From contig QFNF01000021.1 of the NCBI GenBank assembly GCA_003240755.1, positions 1 to 46,798 of the forward strand: a DNA stretch of 46,798 bases. Reading direction: 5' to 3'. Source of the stretch: Sphingomonas hengshuiensis. GTDB lineage: Bacteria; Pseudomonadota; Alphaproteobacteria; Sphingomonadales; Sphingomonadaceae. How positions within the stretch are numbered: position 1 is the stretch's first letter; each line of letters begins with the position of its first letter. Positions 37,040 through 45,343 of the stretch are shown here, one piece after another. Both the position numbers and the translations under genes were made by a program. The notes below the pieces were generated by a model that had not been told where the DNA came from, searched no databases, and saw only the letters and a program-made list of their open reading frames with translations.

Positions 37040-38832
37040 CGCACGACATTCCACGACTTGCTCAGCAGGACGGCGGAGTTAATCATGCCGACCAGCGAAT
37101 AGGTTTGCGGATAATTGCCCCAGAGCTCGCCCGTTTCGGGGTCGATGTCCTCCGACAGCAGCCCGGCCGGGGTGCAGCGCGCCAGCATCTCCTCCAGCAG
37201 TTCGCGTGCGTCCTCGTCGCGACCGGTGGCATGCAGCGCCTCGATCAGCCAGAAGGTGCAGACGTTGAACGCCGTTTCGGGCAGGCCGAAATCATCCTCG
37301 GTCGCATAGCGCAGCATGTGGCTGCCGCGACGCAGGCCCTTCTCCACCGCGTCCAGCGTGCCGATGAAGCGGGGATCGTCGGGTTCGAGGAAGCGCAGGT
37401 CGAGCAACTGGATGATGCTGGCGTCGAGATCGTCGCCGTCGAAGGTCGCCGACATGCGGTTGGTTTCCGGCCGCCATGCCTCGCGTTCGATCTTGGTGCG
37501 CATCGCGGTCGCGCGGTCGCGCCAGAATATCTCCCGTTCCTTCAGCGCCAGCGCACCCGCGACATTGGCAAGACGGTCGCACGCCGCCCAGCACATCGCC
37601 GCGCTATAGGTGTGGACGTGGCTCTTGGTGCGCAATTCCCACAGGCCCGCGTCCGGCTTGTCATAGGCCTCCCACGCGCGCTCGCCGATCGGTTCCAGCG
37701 CCTCGAAATCGGCCTGCTTGCCGACGCGGAACAGCCGCTGGTCGAAAAACCCCTGCGCGTTCGACAGGATGATCTGGCCATAGGCGTCGTGCTGCACCTG
37801 TTCATACGCCTGGTTGCCGACGCGTACCGGCCCCATGCCGCGATAGCCGTCCAGCCCCTCCGCCTCGCGTTCGACCAGCGTCGCCTCGCCGCCCACACCA
37901 TAGAGCGGCTGGATCTGCCCGTCGGCGGCATTGTCGACGATGTTGCGGAGATATTCGAGATACCCCTCCAGCACGTCGAGCGCGCCCAGCCGGTTCAACG
38001 CCTGCACGGTATAATAGGCGTCGCGGATCCAGCAGTAGCGATAGTCCCAGTTGCGCCCGCTATCGGCATGTTCGGGGATCGACGTCGTCAGCGCCGCGAC
38101 GATCGCCCCGGTTTCCTCATGCTGGCACAGCTTGAGCGTAATGGCGCTGCGGATCACCGCCTCCTGCCATTCCACCGGGGTGGCGAGCCCGCGTACCCAG
38201 TGGCGCCATTCGTCGATGGTGTTCTTCAGCATCCGCTCGACCGAGGCGGGCAGTTCGTCGGCGAAGCTTTCATCCGGCCCCAAGAAGAAGTGCAGCGTGC
38301 GTTCGACGCGGAACAGCCGCTCGTCCTCGATCCAGCCGACCGGCGCGCTGGTCGACAGGCGGATCGCCTCCTGGTCGAGCAGGTAGCGGATATGGTTCGA
38401 CCCCCGCGTCCGTTCGGCCCGCGCGCTGCCCCAGTCGACCGACGGGCGCAGTCGCACGCGGATGCGGGGGCTTCCGGCCAGCGGGCGGACGATCCGGCAG
38501 AAGGCGACCGGGCGGTACATCCGGTCGTGGCGCCTGAACCGCGGGCAGAAGTCGACGACCTCGATCGCATTGCCGTCGCCATCGACATGGCGCGTCACCA
38601 GCACCGGCGTGTTGCGGATATAGCTCTGCTGCGTCTCGATACAGCCATCGAGGTCGATTTCCCAGAAACCGAACGCCCCGTCCGATCCCCGGCGCCGGTC
38701 GTCGAGCAGCGAGGAGAAGGCCGGATCGCCATCGACCCGCGGCAGGCATCCCCATACGAAGCGTCCGTTGCGGTCGACCAGCGCCGACACCTGGCAATTC
38801 CCGATCGGCCAAAGGTCCATCGTCGCGGTCAT
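37036..38832 (-). CDS. GH15 family glycoside hydrolase (glucoamylase/trehalase type)
   Basis: 598 residues. The N-terminal beta-sandwich (DLWPIGNCQVSALVDRNGRFVWGCLPRVDGDPAF) leads to an (alpha/alpha)6 barrel with NWDYRYCWIRDAYYTVQALNRLG, IQPLYGVGGE, HVHTYSAAMCWAACDRLA, and GLLSEDIDPETGELWGNYPQTYSLVGMINSA, in which the two catalytic glutamates of the family should lie. It has no signal peptide, so it is cytoplasmic. Family members hydrolyse terminal glucosyl residues or trehalose. Being fully coupled between otsB and otsA, it probably acts on trehalose or on another alpha-glucoside linked to its turnover; substrate is inferred. The start at 38832 overlaps the otsB stop. Confidence 0.92.
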   Translation of the reverse strand: MTATMDLWPIGNCQVSALVDRNGRFVWGCLPRVDGDPAFSSLLDDRRRGSDGAFGFWEIDLDGCIETQQSYIRNTPVLVTRHVDGDGNAIEVVDFCPRFRRHDRMYRPVAFCRIVRPLAGSPRIRVRLRPSVDWGSARAERTRGSNHIRYLLDQEAIRLSTSAPVGWIEDERLFRVERTLHFFLGPDESFADELPASVERMLKNTIDEWRHWVRGLATPVEWQEAVIRSAITLKLCQHEETGAIVAALTTSIPEHADSGRNWDYRYCWIRDAYYTVQALNRLGALDVLEGYLEYLRNIVDNAADGQIQPLYGVGGEATLVEREAEGLDGYRGMGPVRVGNQAYEQVQHDAYGQIILSNAQGFFDQRLFRVGKQADFEALEPIGERAWEAYDKPDAGLWELRTKSHVHTYSAAMCWAACDRLANVAGALALKEREIFWRDRATAMRTKIEREAWRPETNRMSATFDGDDLDASIIQLLDLRFLEPDDPRFIGTLDAVEKGLRRGSHMLRYATEDDFGLPETAFNVCTFWLIEALHATGRDEDARELLEEMLARCTPAGLLSEDIDPETGELWGNYPQTYSLVGMINSAVLLSKSWNVVR

Positions 38833-39572
38833 GCGTTCTTCTCCAGCCAGTCGAGAAAGGCGGCGACGTTGTCCAGCCGGTACGTCGCGGCGGTATCGCG
38901 CATCGACCCGATCAATATGCCCGCCCCGCCATGATGCGCGGCGACCACCATGCCCGGCTCGTCGGTCAGGTCGTCGCCGACGAAGATCGGAGCATGGCCG
39001 GCAAAGGGCGCATCCTCGCACAGCGTCGCGATCGCGGTACCCTTGTCATGGCCGTCCATGCGCAGCTCGATCATCATCTTGCCGGCCTGCGCGGTCAACC
39101 CGTCACGCTGGGCAAAGGCATCGACCAGCGCATGCGCCTCCTGCTCGACCTCGGGCGCGCCACGGTAATGGATCGCGACGCCCAGCGTCTTGATCTCGAT
39201 CACGATTCGCGGATCGTCACCGAAACGGTCGGTGAAGGCGCGTTCGGCGGCGGCAAGGCTGGCGGGCCGGTCGGGCAACAGCGTGGTGCCGCCGGCGGGA
39301 CGGATTTCGGCGCCATGGCTGCCGACGACCGCATAGGGGGCGATGGTGTCGCCGAGAAAGCCGTCGAGCTGTTCGATCGACCGCCCGCTGACGATGGCGA
39401 CCCGCCCGTCCAGCCGTTGGGCGAGACGGGCGAGCAATGCGTGGAGCGGTGCGCCGACCATGACGGCTTCGGGGCGGTCGGCCAGTTCGACCAGCGTGCC
39501 GTCGAAATCGAGGAACAGGCCGGCATCGTCGAGCAGGCCGGCGGGCGGGGGGGGGAGGTCTTGGTGCGCCAT
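38829..39572 (-). CDS. otsB: Trehalose-6-phosphate phosphatase
   Basis: 247 residues, HAD superfamily. It dephosphorylates trehalose 6-phosphate. The nucleophile Asp22 and Asp24 are in LFLDFDGTLVE; VAIVSGRS, GSHGAEIRP, HDKGTAIATL and FVGDDLTDEPGM are the other family motifs. I place the start at 39572 (MAHQDLPPPP); an open frame continues upstream but is Arg/Gly-rich and unlike the family, and no strong ribosome binding site favours either. Codons 7-10 are a proline run encoded by a nine-base G homopolymer on the plus strand (39547-39555). It is the first gene of the otsB-GH15-otsA operon. Confidence 0.95.
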   Translation of the reverse strand: MAHQDLPPPPAGLLDDAGLFLDFDGTLVELADRPEAVMVGAPLHALLARLAQRLDGRVAIVSGRSIEQLDGFLGDTIAPYAVVGSHGAEIRPAGGTTLLPDRPASLAAAERAFTDRFGDDPRIVIEIKTLGVAIHYRGAPEVEQEAHALVDAFAQRDGLTAQAGKMMIELRMDGHDKGTAIATLCEDAPFAGHAPIFVGDDLTDEPGMVVAAHHGGAGILIGSMRDTAATYRLDNVAAFLDWLEKNA

Positions 39573-39695
39573 CGGGTCGGTGAACGCGGCGCGCGGCGGA
39601 ATCGTTTCGCAGGTGCGGCGTATTTTGCGCGCGATCGGTTCGGGGCGTCCCCCGGCACGCACCGTCCCGCCCCCGGATCGGGTCCGGCGTGACGT

Positions 39696-39716
39696 ACCCC
39701 CGTGGCCAACGGGGGT
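39696..39716. repeat. Hairpin in the otsB-folD divergent region
   Basis: ACCCCCGT (39696-39703) pairs perfectly with ACGGGGGT (39709-39716) over a five-base loop. There is no T-run. It lies 35 bases before folD, in its probable leader, and could influence folD translation or mark an end of antisense transcription. Confidence 0.5.
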
Positions 39717-39751
39717 GGCGAACCCCCGCCGCACGCTTTATGGATTCCGCC

Positions 39752-40627
39752 ATGACAGCCCGGATCATCGACGGAAAAGCCTTTGCCGCCACGCTGCGCG
39801 CGCGGGTCGCCACCCATGCCGCCGCCTTCGCGGCAACCGCCGGCCGTGCCGCCGGCCTTGCGGTCGTGCTGGTCGGCGAGGATGCGGCGTCGGCCGTCTA
39901 TGTCCGTTCCAAGGGCAAGGCGACCCGCGAGGCGGGCATGACCAGCGTCGAACACCGCCTGTCCGCCGATATATCGCAGGCCGAACTGATCGCGCTGGTC
40001 GAGCGATTGAACGCCGACCCGGCCATCGACGGCATCCTCGTCCAACTGCCCCTGCCCGCGCATCTCGACAGCGACGCGGTGCTGCTGGCGATCGATCCCG
40101 ACAAGGATGTCGACGGTTTCCACCCGGTCAATGCCGGACGGCTGGCCACCGGGCTGCCCGGCATGGTGCCGTGCACGCCCTTTGGCTGCCTGCTGCTGCT
40201 GCGCGATGTGCTGGGCGACCTGTCGGGCAGGGATGCGGTGGTCGTCGGTCGTTCGAACATCGTCGGAAAACCGATGGCGGCGCTGCTGACCGCGGAAAGC
40301 TGTACCGTCACCATCGCCCATTCGCGCACCCGCGACCTCGCGGATCACGTCCGCCGCGCCGATATCGTGGTCGCGGCGGTCGGCCGGGCGAATTTCGTGA
40401 AGGGCGACTGGCTGAAACCCGGCGCGACCGTCATCGATGTCGGCATCAACCGCACCGAAGCGGGGCTGGTCGGCGATGTCGACTTCGCCTCGGCAGCGCA
40501 AGTCGCCGGGGCGATCACCCCGGTGCCGGGCGGGGTAGGGCCGATGACCATCGCCTGCCTGCTGCGCAACACGCTGGTCGCCGCCCACCGGCGCGAAGGC
40601 ATCGCCTTCGACGACGGCGCGCTATGA
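39752..40627 (+). CDS. folD: Bifunctional methylenetetrahydrofolate dehydrogenase/cyclohydrolase
   Basis: 291 residues. FolD converts 5,10-methylene-THF to 5,10-methenyl-THF with NADP+ and then to 10-formyl-THF. Signatures are [20 protein letters not shown] (catalytic Lys in the YVRSKGKA stretch), [49 protein letters not shown] for the cofactor, HSRTRDL, and [15 protein letters not shown]. The start [10 protein letters not shown] at 39752 fits the family better than the in-frame ATG at 39740; neither has a clear ribosome binding site. The stop overlaps the marC start by four bases. Confidence 0.96.
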   Translation: MTARIIDGKAFAATLRARVATHAAAFAATAGRAAGLAVVLVGEDAASAVYVRSKGKATREAGMTSVEHRLSADISQAELIALVERLNADPAIDGILVQLPLPAHLDSDAVLLAIDPDKDVDGFHPVNAGRLATGLPGMVPCTPFGCLLLLRDVLGDLSGRDAVVVGRSNIVGKPMAALLTAESCTVTIAHSRTRDLADHVRRADIVVAAVGRANFVKGDWLKPGATVIDVGINRTEAGLVGDVDFASAAQVAGAITPVPGGVGPMTIACLLRNTLVAAHRREGIAFDDGAL

Positions 40628-41244
40628 TCGAGCTGTTCGTCTCGTCGCTCATCACCTTCTTCGTGGTGATCGATCCGCCCGGCTGTGCGCCGATCTATGC
40701 GGGCCTGACCACCGGCGCCTCCGACGTGCAGCGTCGCACGATGGCGATCCGTGCGGTCGGCATCGCCACGGCGATCCTGCTGGTCTTCGCGCTGTTCGGC
40801 CAGGCGCTGCTCAAGGCGCTCGGCATCAGCCTCGACAGCTTTCGCATCGCCGGCGGCATCATGCTGTTCCTGATCGCGCTGGAGATGGTGTTCGAAAAGC
40901 GCACCCAGCGCCGCGAGGACCGCGCGCAGAAGATCATCGAGACGCCGGAGGTGGAGGACGTCTCCACCTTCCCCATGGCGATGCCGATGATCGCCGGGCC
41001 GGGATCGATCGCGTCGGTCATGCTGCTCATGAGCCAGGTCGGCGACTGGGCGGCGCGCGGCGTCGTGCTGGGGGCGCTGGCCACCATCCTGCTGATGACC
41101 CTGCTGGCGCTGCTCGCGGCCGGGCCGATCATGCGGCTGCTGGGCGCACGGATCGAGGCGGTCATCACCCGCCTGCTCGGCGTGCTGCTGGCGGCGCTGG
41201 CGGCGCAGTTCGTCATCGACGGACTGCGCGCGAGCTTTTTGTGA
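40624..41244 (+). CDS. MarC family integral membrane protein
   Basis: 206 residues with about six hydrophobic segments. Family signatures are [16 protein letters not shown] near the start and [20 protein letters not shown] in the middle, the duplicated half-repeat of MarC proteins. The family was once linked to multidrug resistance, a link later withdrawn; the transported substrate is not established. The ATG overlaps the folD stop (ATGA at 40624-40627), so the two are coupled, though a functional link is not obvious. Confidence 0.93.
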   Translation: MIELFVSSLITFFVVIDPPGCAPIYAGLTTGASDVQRRTMAIRAVGIATAILLVFALFGQALLKALGISLDSFRIAGGIMLFLIALEMVFEKRTQRREDRAQKIIETPEVEDVSTFPMAMPMIAGPGSIASVMLLMSQVGDWAARGVVLGALATILLMTLLALLAAGPIMRLLGARIEAVITRLLGVLLAALAAQFVIDGLRASFL

Positions 41245-41257
41245 TTTTCGGCCCCGA

Positions 41258-41815
41258 TCAGCGTTCGCGGACGATGCTCAGGCTGCGCCCCTTGGCGATC
41301 GACGCACGATAGCTGGTCAGTGCGCCCCGCCGAATGGAGATCGTTTCGCCCGCGCGCGGAGCGAACCGCGCCGTTTCGGTCAGTCGCCACTGCGATCCGT
41401 CCGCCAGACGCAGGACGTACAGGCCCGGCCCCGCCCCGGCGACGTCGCGGATCACGCTTTCCACTTCGCGGACGACCTCTCCCTCGGCGCGGGGATCGCC
41501 GTCGCGATCGCCGAACAGGTTGAGTTTGGGAAGGGTGAAGCCGAACAGCGACCGGTTGGTCGCACGAACCCTTGCACGGTCGAGCAGGGTGATGTCGCCA
41601 TTTTCACGCGCCGCCGCCAATGCCGCCACCGTGCGATCGAAACATGCCAGCCGTTCGGCGGGATCCGACAGCGCGCGACACTGCGCGGCATCGTCCATCA
41701 ATCGGCCGGCATCGACCGCCGCCGGACGGGACTGGGCGGCTGCCGACAGGACAGGGCAGGTGGCCGTTACGACCAGAACTGCGGCGGAACAGGAGCGGAA
41801 GATGCGCATCGCCAT
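41258..41815 (-). CDS. Periplasmic protein of unknown function
   Basis: 185 residues from the ATG at 41815. Two starts are possible (41815 and 41809); both give a signal peptide (about 1-28, MRIFRSCSAAVLVVTATCPVLSAAAQ). After it comes QCRALSDPAERLACFDR with Cys46 and Cys58, a motif shared by many small secreted proteobacterial proteins, followed by a central linker and a C-terminal segment (VIRDVAGAGPGLYVLRLADGSQWRLTETARF) that looks like a small beta-rich domain. Conserved hypothetical in sphingomonads, to my knowledge; no function assigned. It is convergent with marC, with a 13-base gap, and divergent from the TonB receptor gene. Confidence 0.85.
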   Translation of the reverse strand: MAMRIFRSCSAAVLVVTATCPVLSAAAQSRPAAVDAGRLMDDAAQCRALSDPAERLACFDRTVAALAAARENGDITLLDRARVRATNRSLFGFTLPKLNLFGDRDGDPRAEGEVVREVESVIRDVAGAGPGLYVLRLADGSQWRLTETARFAPRAGETISIRRGALTSYRASIAKGRSLSIVRER

Positions 41816-41875
41816 GCTGTACCAAGTTTCGCGTCCTATGCCACCGCAATGCCGCATCTCCGGGGCGTGGCGGGA

Positions 41876-41895
41876 ATGTCACAGAACCGTCAAAA
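41876..41895 (+). promoter_or_regulatory. Pho-box-like element upstream of the second TonB receptor
   Basis: ATGTCACAGAACCGTCAAAA contains two direct repeats (TGTCA and CGTCA) 11 bases apart, the spacing and form of a PhoB box (CTGTCATAAATCTGTCATAA). It lies 120 bases before the receptor start. Match is partial (13 of 20 bases). If it is real, the receptor would respond to phosphate starvation. Confidence 0.35.
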
Positions 41896-42014
41896 CATGC
41901 TGCTGCTGCGAATAGCGGTTGCGGAGCGAAAGCGGCGCTCGATAGGCTGGCTCCATCCCGGTCCATATGGCCGGAGAAAAAATCGAGCAACAAGCTCTCA
42001 AGGGGAATTCATCT

Positions 42015-44942
42015 ATGACCGCTGCTTATCGCACGCGTCTCCTCGCATCGACGCTATTCATCGGTGCCGCTACGATCGCCGTGCCAGCGACCGCGCAGAT
42101 CGCGCCGCAGACGACCACGACCGTAACGCAGAGCGACGACGCGCCGGCCGAAGGCCAGGACATCGTCGTCACCGGTTCGTTGATCCGCAACCCCAACCTG
42201 ATCCAGTCGTCGCCGGTCAATTCGATCAGTTCGGAGGAACTGCAGCTTCGCCAGACCAACGTCGCCGAACAGTTCCTGCGCGAACTGCCCGGTGTCGTTC
42301 CCAGCATCGGTTCGGCGGTCAATAACGGCAATGGCGGTTCTTCGTTCGTCGATCTGCGCGGCATCGGTGCCAACCGCAACCTCGTCCTGCTCGACGGTTC
42401 GCGCATCGCGCCCGCCGGCCTCGACGGCATCACCGATCTCAACAACATCCCGCTCGCGCTGCTCCAGCGTACCGACATCCTGACCGGCGGCGCATCGACG
42501 ACCTATGGTGCCGACGCGGTGTCCGGCGTCATCAACTTCATCACCCGGCGCGATTTCGCCGGGATGGAAGCGACCGTCAGCGAACAGATCACCGAGCGTG
42601 GTGACGGCAACGTATTCCGCGGCGATCTGACCCTTGGCGCCAATTTCGACGACGGCCGCGGCAACGCCGTGTTCAGCATGGGCTATCAGAAGGCCGACCC
42701 TGTCTATCAGGGCGATCGCGACTTCTCGACCTTCAACATCGATTCCTATACCGGGGCGCGGGGCGGTTCGGGCACGACCGTTCCGGGGCGTTTCACCGGT
42801 CTGGGCCTTGGCGCCAACGAGCAGATCGATCCCGCGACCGGCCGGCTCGTCCCGACCTATGCGCCGTTCAACTTCAACCCGCAGAACATCTTCCAGACGC
42901 CGTTCGAACGGTACAACATGTTCGGCGCGGCGCATTATGAAGTCGCCGACAACATCGAAGTCTATGGTCGCGGGATGTTTTCGAAGAACACGGTGCAGAC
43001 CGTGATCGCATCGTCGGGCACCTTCGGTAACGCGCTCGTCATCCCTTATTCGAATCCGTATCTGCCCGCCGCCGCGCGTGGCCAGATCTGCGCCGCCAAC
43101 GGTCTGACCGTGGCACAGTGCACCGCCGCCGCCGCCGCGACCGCGACGACCGATCCCGCTTATCGCACGTTCACCAGCAACGTGGCGCGCCGCTTCGTCG
43201 AAGCCGGTCCGCGCCTGTCGACCTACACCACGACGCTGTTCGACTATCGTTTCGGTGTACGCGGTGACATTGCCAGCAACGTGCAGTTCGACGTTTCGGG
43301 CGGCTATGGCGAGAGCGAGAATGCCCAGCGTCAGAGCGGCAACGGCACGCTGACCCGTCTGCGTCAGGCGGCGCTGGCCACCAACACCGCCACCTGCGTC
43401 GACAATTCGAATGGCTGCGTGCCGATCAACCTGTTCGGCGCTGAAGGCACGATCACCCCGGATCAGCTCGGCTTCCTGCTCGGCGTGACCAACGGTACGA
43501 CGACCAAGACGACGCTGGCGCAGGCGCGCGGCTTGTTGAGCGGCGATGTCGGCTTCGCCAGCCCGTTCGCCTCCGAAGCGATCTCGTTCGCGATCGGTGC
43601 CGAATATCGCAAGTACACCGCCGCCGTCGTGTCGGACGAACTGACGCAGCGCCCGAACGAAGTGCTGGGCAACGGCGCGGCATCGCCCGACGTGTCGGGG
43701 CAGTATGACGTGACCGAAGGTTTCGCCGAACTGATCGTGCCGCTTGTCGCGGAACGCCCGTTCTTCCACAGCCTGACCCTCGAGGCGGGTGGCCGCGTAT
43801 CGTCCTATTCGACGGCGGGGACCAACTGGACGTGGAAGGCCGGCGGTAGCTGGGAACCGGTGCAGAGCATCAAGATCCGCGGCAACTACCAGAAGGCGGC
43901 GCGCGCACCGAACATCGGGGAACTGTTCTCGCCTGCCGTGATCGGGCTGGACAATTCGGCGGTCGACCCCTGCGCCGGTGCCGGTGTGACCGCCGGCTCG
44001 CCGCTGGGCCAGGTCTGCGCCGCGCAGATCGTCGCCGGCGGTGCGACCCCGGCCCGTGCCCAGTCGCTGATCGGCAACATCCCGCTGCCTTCGGCGGGCC
44101 AGATCAACGTCACCACCGGGGGCAATGCGAGCCTCGGCGTCGAAAAGGCGACGACCTGGACCATCGGCGCCGTCCTTCAGCCCCAGTTCTTCCCGGGGTT
44201 CAGCGCCAGCGTCGATTATTACAACATCTCGGTACAGGACGCGATCACTTCGCCGACGATCGGCGACGTCTTCAACGCCTGCTACACGCCGCTCCAGGGC
44301 GCGACCTCGCCGGGTTGCGTCGCCATCGGTCGCGACCCGATCGACGGCAGCCTGAACGGCACGGCGTCCGGGCTGGCGCTGCCGCTGTCGAACCTTGGCC
44401 GGATCAAGACCGACGGTATCGATGTCGCGCTGAACTACAACCATCGCTTCGGCTTCGGCGGCCTCGCGCTGTCGTTCATCGGCAACTGGACCAACAGCAA
44501 CAAGTTCCAGGCGACCCCGACGTCGGTCAACCGCGAATGCGTGGGCTATTACAGCGTCAACTGTGGCTCGATCCAGCCGGAGTTCAGCTTCAACCAGCGT
44601 ACCACGCTGACCTTCGGTGTCGCCGACATCTCGCTGTTGTGGCGCTACATCGACGCGGTCCGCTATGAACCGCTGGCGCTGGCCGACGACATTGCCGCCG
44701 GCGGTGGTCCGCTGGACGATTTCCGCCGTATCGGTGCCGAACATTATTTCGACCTGACGACCCGGTTCGGCGTGACCGACAATTTCGACCTGACGCTGTC
44801 GGCGCTGAACCTGTTCGACAACCAGCCCAAGGTGGTCGGTGGATCGATCGGTTCGACCGCCTACAACAGCGGCAACGTCTATCCGTCGACCTATGACGCG
44901 CTGGGCCGTCGCTTCGTCGCAAGCGCCCGTCTGCGCTTCTGA
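42015..44942 (+). CDS. TonB-dependent outer membrane receptor
   Basis: 975 residues; AAGGGG precedes the ATG at 42015. A signal peptide (MTAAYRTRLLASTLFIGAATIAVPATAQ) is followed by a TonB box (QDIVVTGSLIRNPNL), a plug (NVAEQFLRELPGVVPSIGSAVNNGNGGSSFVDLRGIG, LVLLDGSRI, DILTGGASTTYGADAVSGVINFITRR) and a large barrel with C-terminal ASARLRF. The RNPNLIQSSPVN plug style is typical of the large receptor group expanded in Sphingomonadales and Caulobacterales. Substrate unknown. A good terminator follows. The possible Pho box upstream would suggest an organophosphate ligand, which is speculation. Confidence 0.94.
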   Translation: MTAAYRTRLLASTLFIGAATIAVPATAQIAPQTTTTVTQSDDAPAEGQDIVVTGSLIRNPNLIQSSPVNSISSEELQLRQTNVAEQFLRELPGVVPSIGSAVNNGNGGSSFVDLRGIGANRNLVLLDGSRIAPAGLDGITDLNNIPLALLQRTDILTGGASTTYGADAVSGVINFITRRDFAGMEATVSEQITERGDGNVFRGDLTLGANFDDGRGNAVFSMGYQKADPVYQGDRDFSTFNIDSYTGARGGSGTTVPGRFTGLGLGANEQIDPATGRLVPTYAPFNFNPQNIFQTPFERYNMFGAAHYEVADNIEVYGRGMFSKNTVQTVIASSGTFGNALVIPYSNPYLPAAARGQICAANGLTVAQCTAAAAATATTDPAYRTFTSNVARRFVEAGPRLSTYTTTLFDYRFGVRGDIASNVQFDVSGGYGESENAQRQSGNGTLTRLRQAALATNTATCVDNSNGCVPINLFGAEGTITPDQLGFLLGVTNGTTTKTTLAQARGLLSGDVGFASPFASEAISFAIGAEYRKYTAAVVSDELTQRPNEVLGNGAASPDVSGQYDVTEGFAELIVPLVAERPFFHSLTLEAGGRVSSYSTAGTNWTWKAGGSWEPVQSIKIRGNYQKAARAPNIGELFSPAVIGLDNSAVDPCAGAGVTAGSPLGQVCAAQIVAGGATPARAQSLIGNIPLPSAGQINVTTGGNASLGVEKATTWTIGAVLQPQFFPGFSASVDYYNISVQDAITSPTIGDVFNACYTPLQGATSPGCVAIGRDPIDGSLNGTASGLALPLSNLGRIKTDGIDVALNYNHRFGFGGLALSFIGNWTNSNKFQATPTSVNRECVGYYSVNCGSIQPEFSFNQRTTLTFGVADISLLWRYIDAVRYEPLALADDIAAGGGPLDDFRRIGAEHYFDLTTRFGVTDNFDLTLSALNLFDNQPKVVGGSIGSTAYNSGNVYPSTYDALGRRFVASARLRF

Positions 44943-44970
44943 CGCGGCAACGCGCATGACGTGAACCGCG

Positions 44971-45004
44971 AAGGGGCAGAGCTTCCGGCTCTGCCCCTTT
45001 GTTG
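44971..45004 (+). terminator. Rho-independent terminator of the second TonB receptor gene
   Basis: AAGGGGCAGAGC (44971-44982) pairs with GCTCTGCCCCTT (44988-44999) over a five-base loop, then TGTTGTTT. It lies 29 bases after the receptor stop. Confidence 0.9.
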
Positions 45005-45069
45005 TTTGCAAGCGGGACGAACGGGCGCATCCTGTTTCGCACCGATCGGATCATGGAAGGGAGCATATC

Positions 45070-45330
45070 ATGCTTACGCTGATGCTTTTGTCGCTTGCCG
45101 GGATCGCTGTTCCCGCGCAAAGCGAGAACACCACTGCAAAATCAGGCGATACGGCGGCAACGACTGCTGCCGCCGCACCGAAGATGATCTGCCGACGCAC
45201 GCTCGACACGGGTTCGAACGTGCGCGGCAAGAAGGTCTGCCTGACCGCCAGGCAGTGGGATCAGGTTTCCCGCAGCGGCCAGGAAGTCGGCCGCTCGATG
45301 CTGCCGGCGCTGGTTACGCCGAACCAGTGA
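45070..45330 (+). CDS. Small secreted protein with two cysteines
   Basis: 86 residues; GAAGGGAG precedes the ATG. A signal peptide (MLTLMLLSLAGIAVPAQS) leads to a Thr/Ala-rich spacer and a conserved-looking core, MICRRTLDTGSNVRGKKVCLTARQWDQVSRSGQE. The CRR...GS...KKVC pattern, ending with an Arg/Trp-containing helix, recurs in small exported proteins of sphingomonads to my recollection. Cys41 and Cys57 may form a disulfide. Function unknown. It lies alone behind the receptor terminator and is convergent with clpB. Confidence 0.8.
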   Translation: MLTLMLLSLAGIAVPAQSENTTAKSGDTAATTAAAAPKMICRRTLDTGSNVRGKKVCLTARQWDQVSRSGQEVGRSMLPALVTPNQ

Positions 45331-45343
45331 CGGGCGCTGCGGC

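Noticed and set aside
42054..45011. Very long minus-strand open frame opposite the second TonB receptor
   Set aside because: Arg/Asp/Val-rich composition typical of an antisense frame in high-GC DNA; the plus strand encodes a full TonB receptor with signal peptide and terminator.
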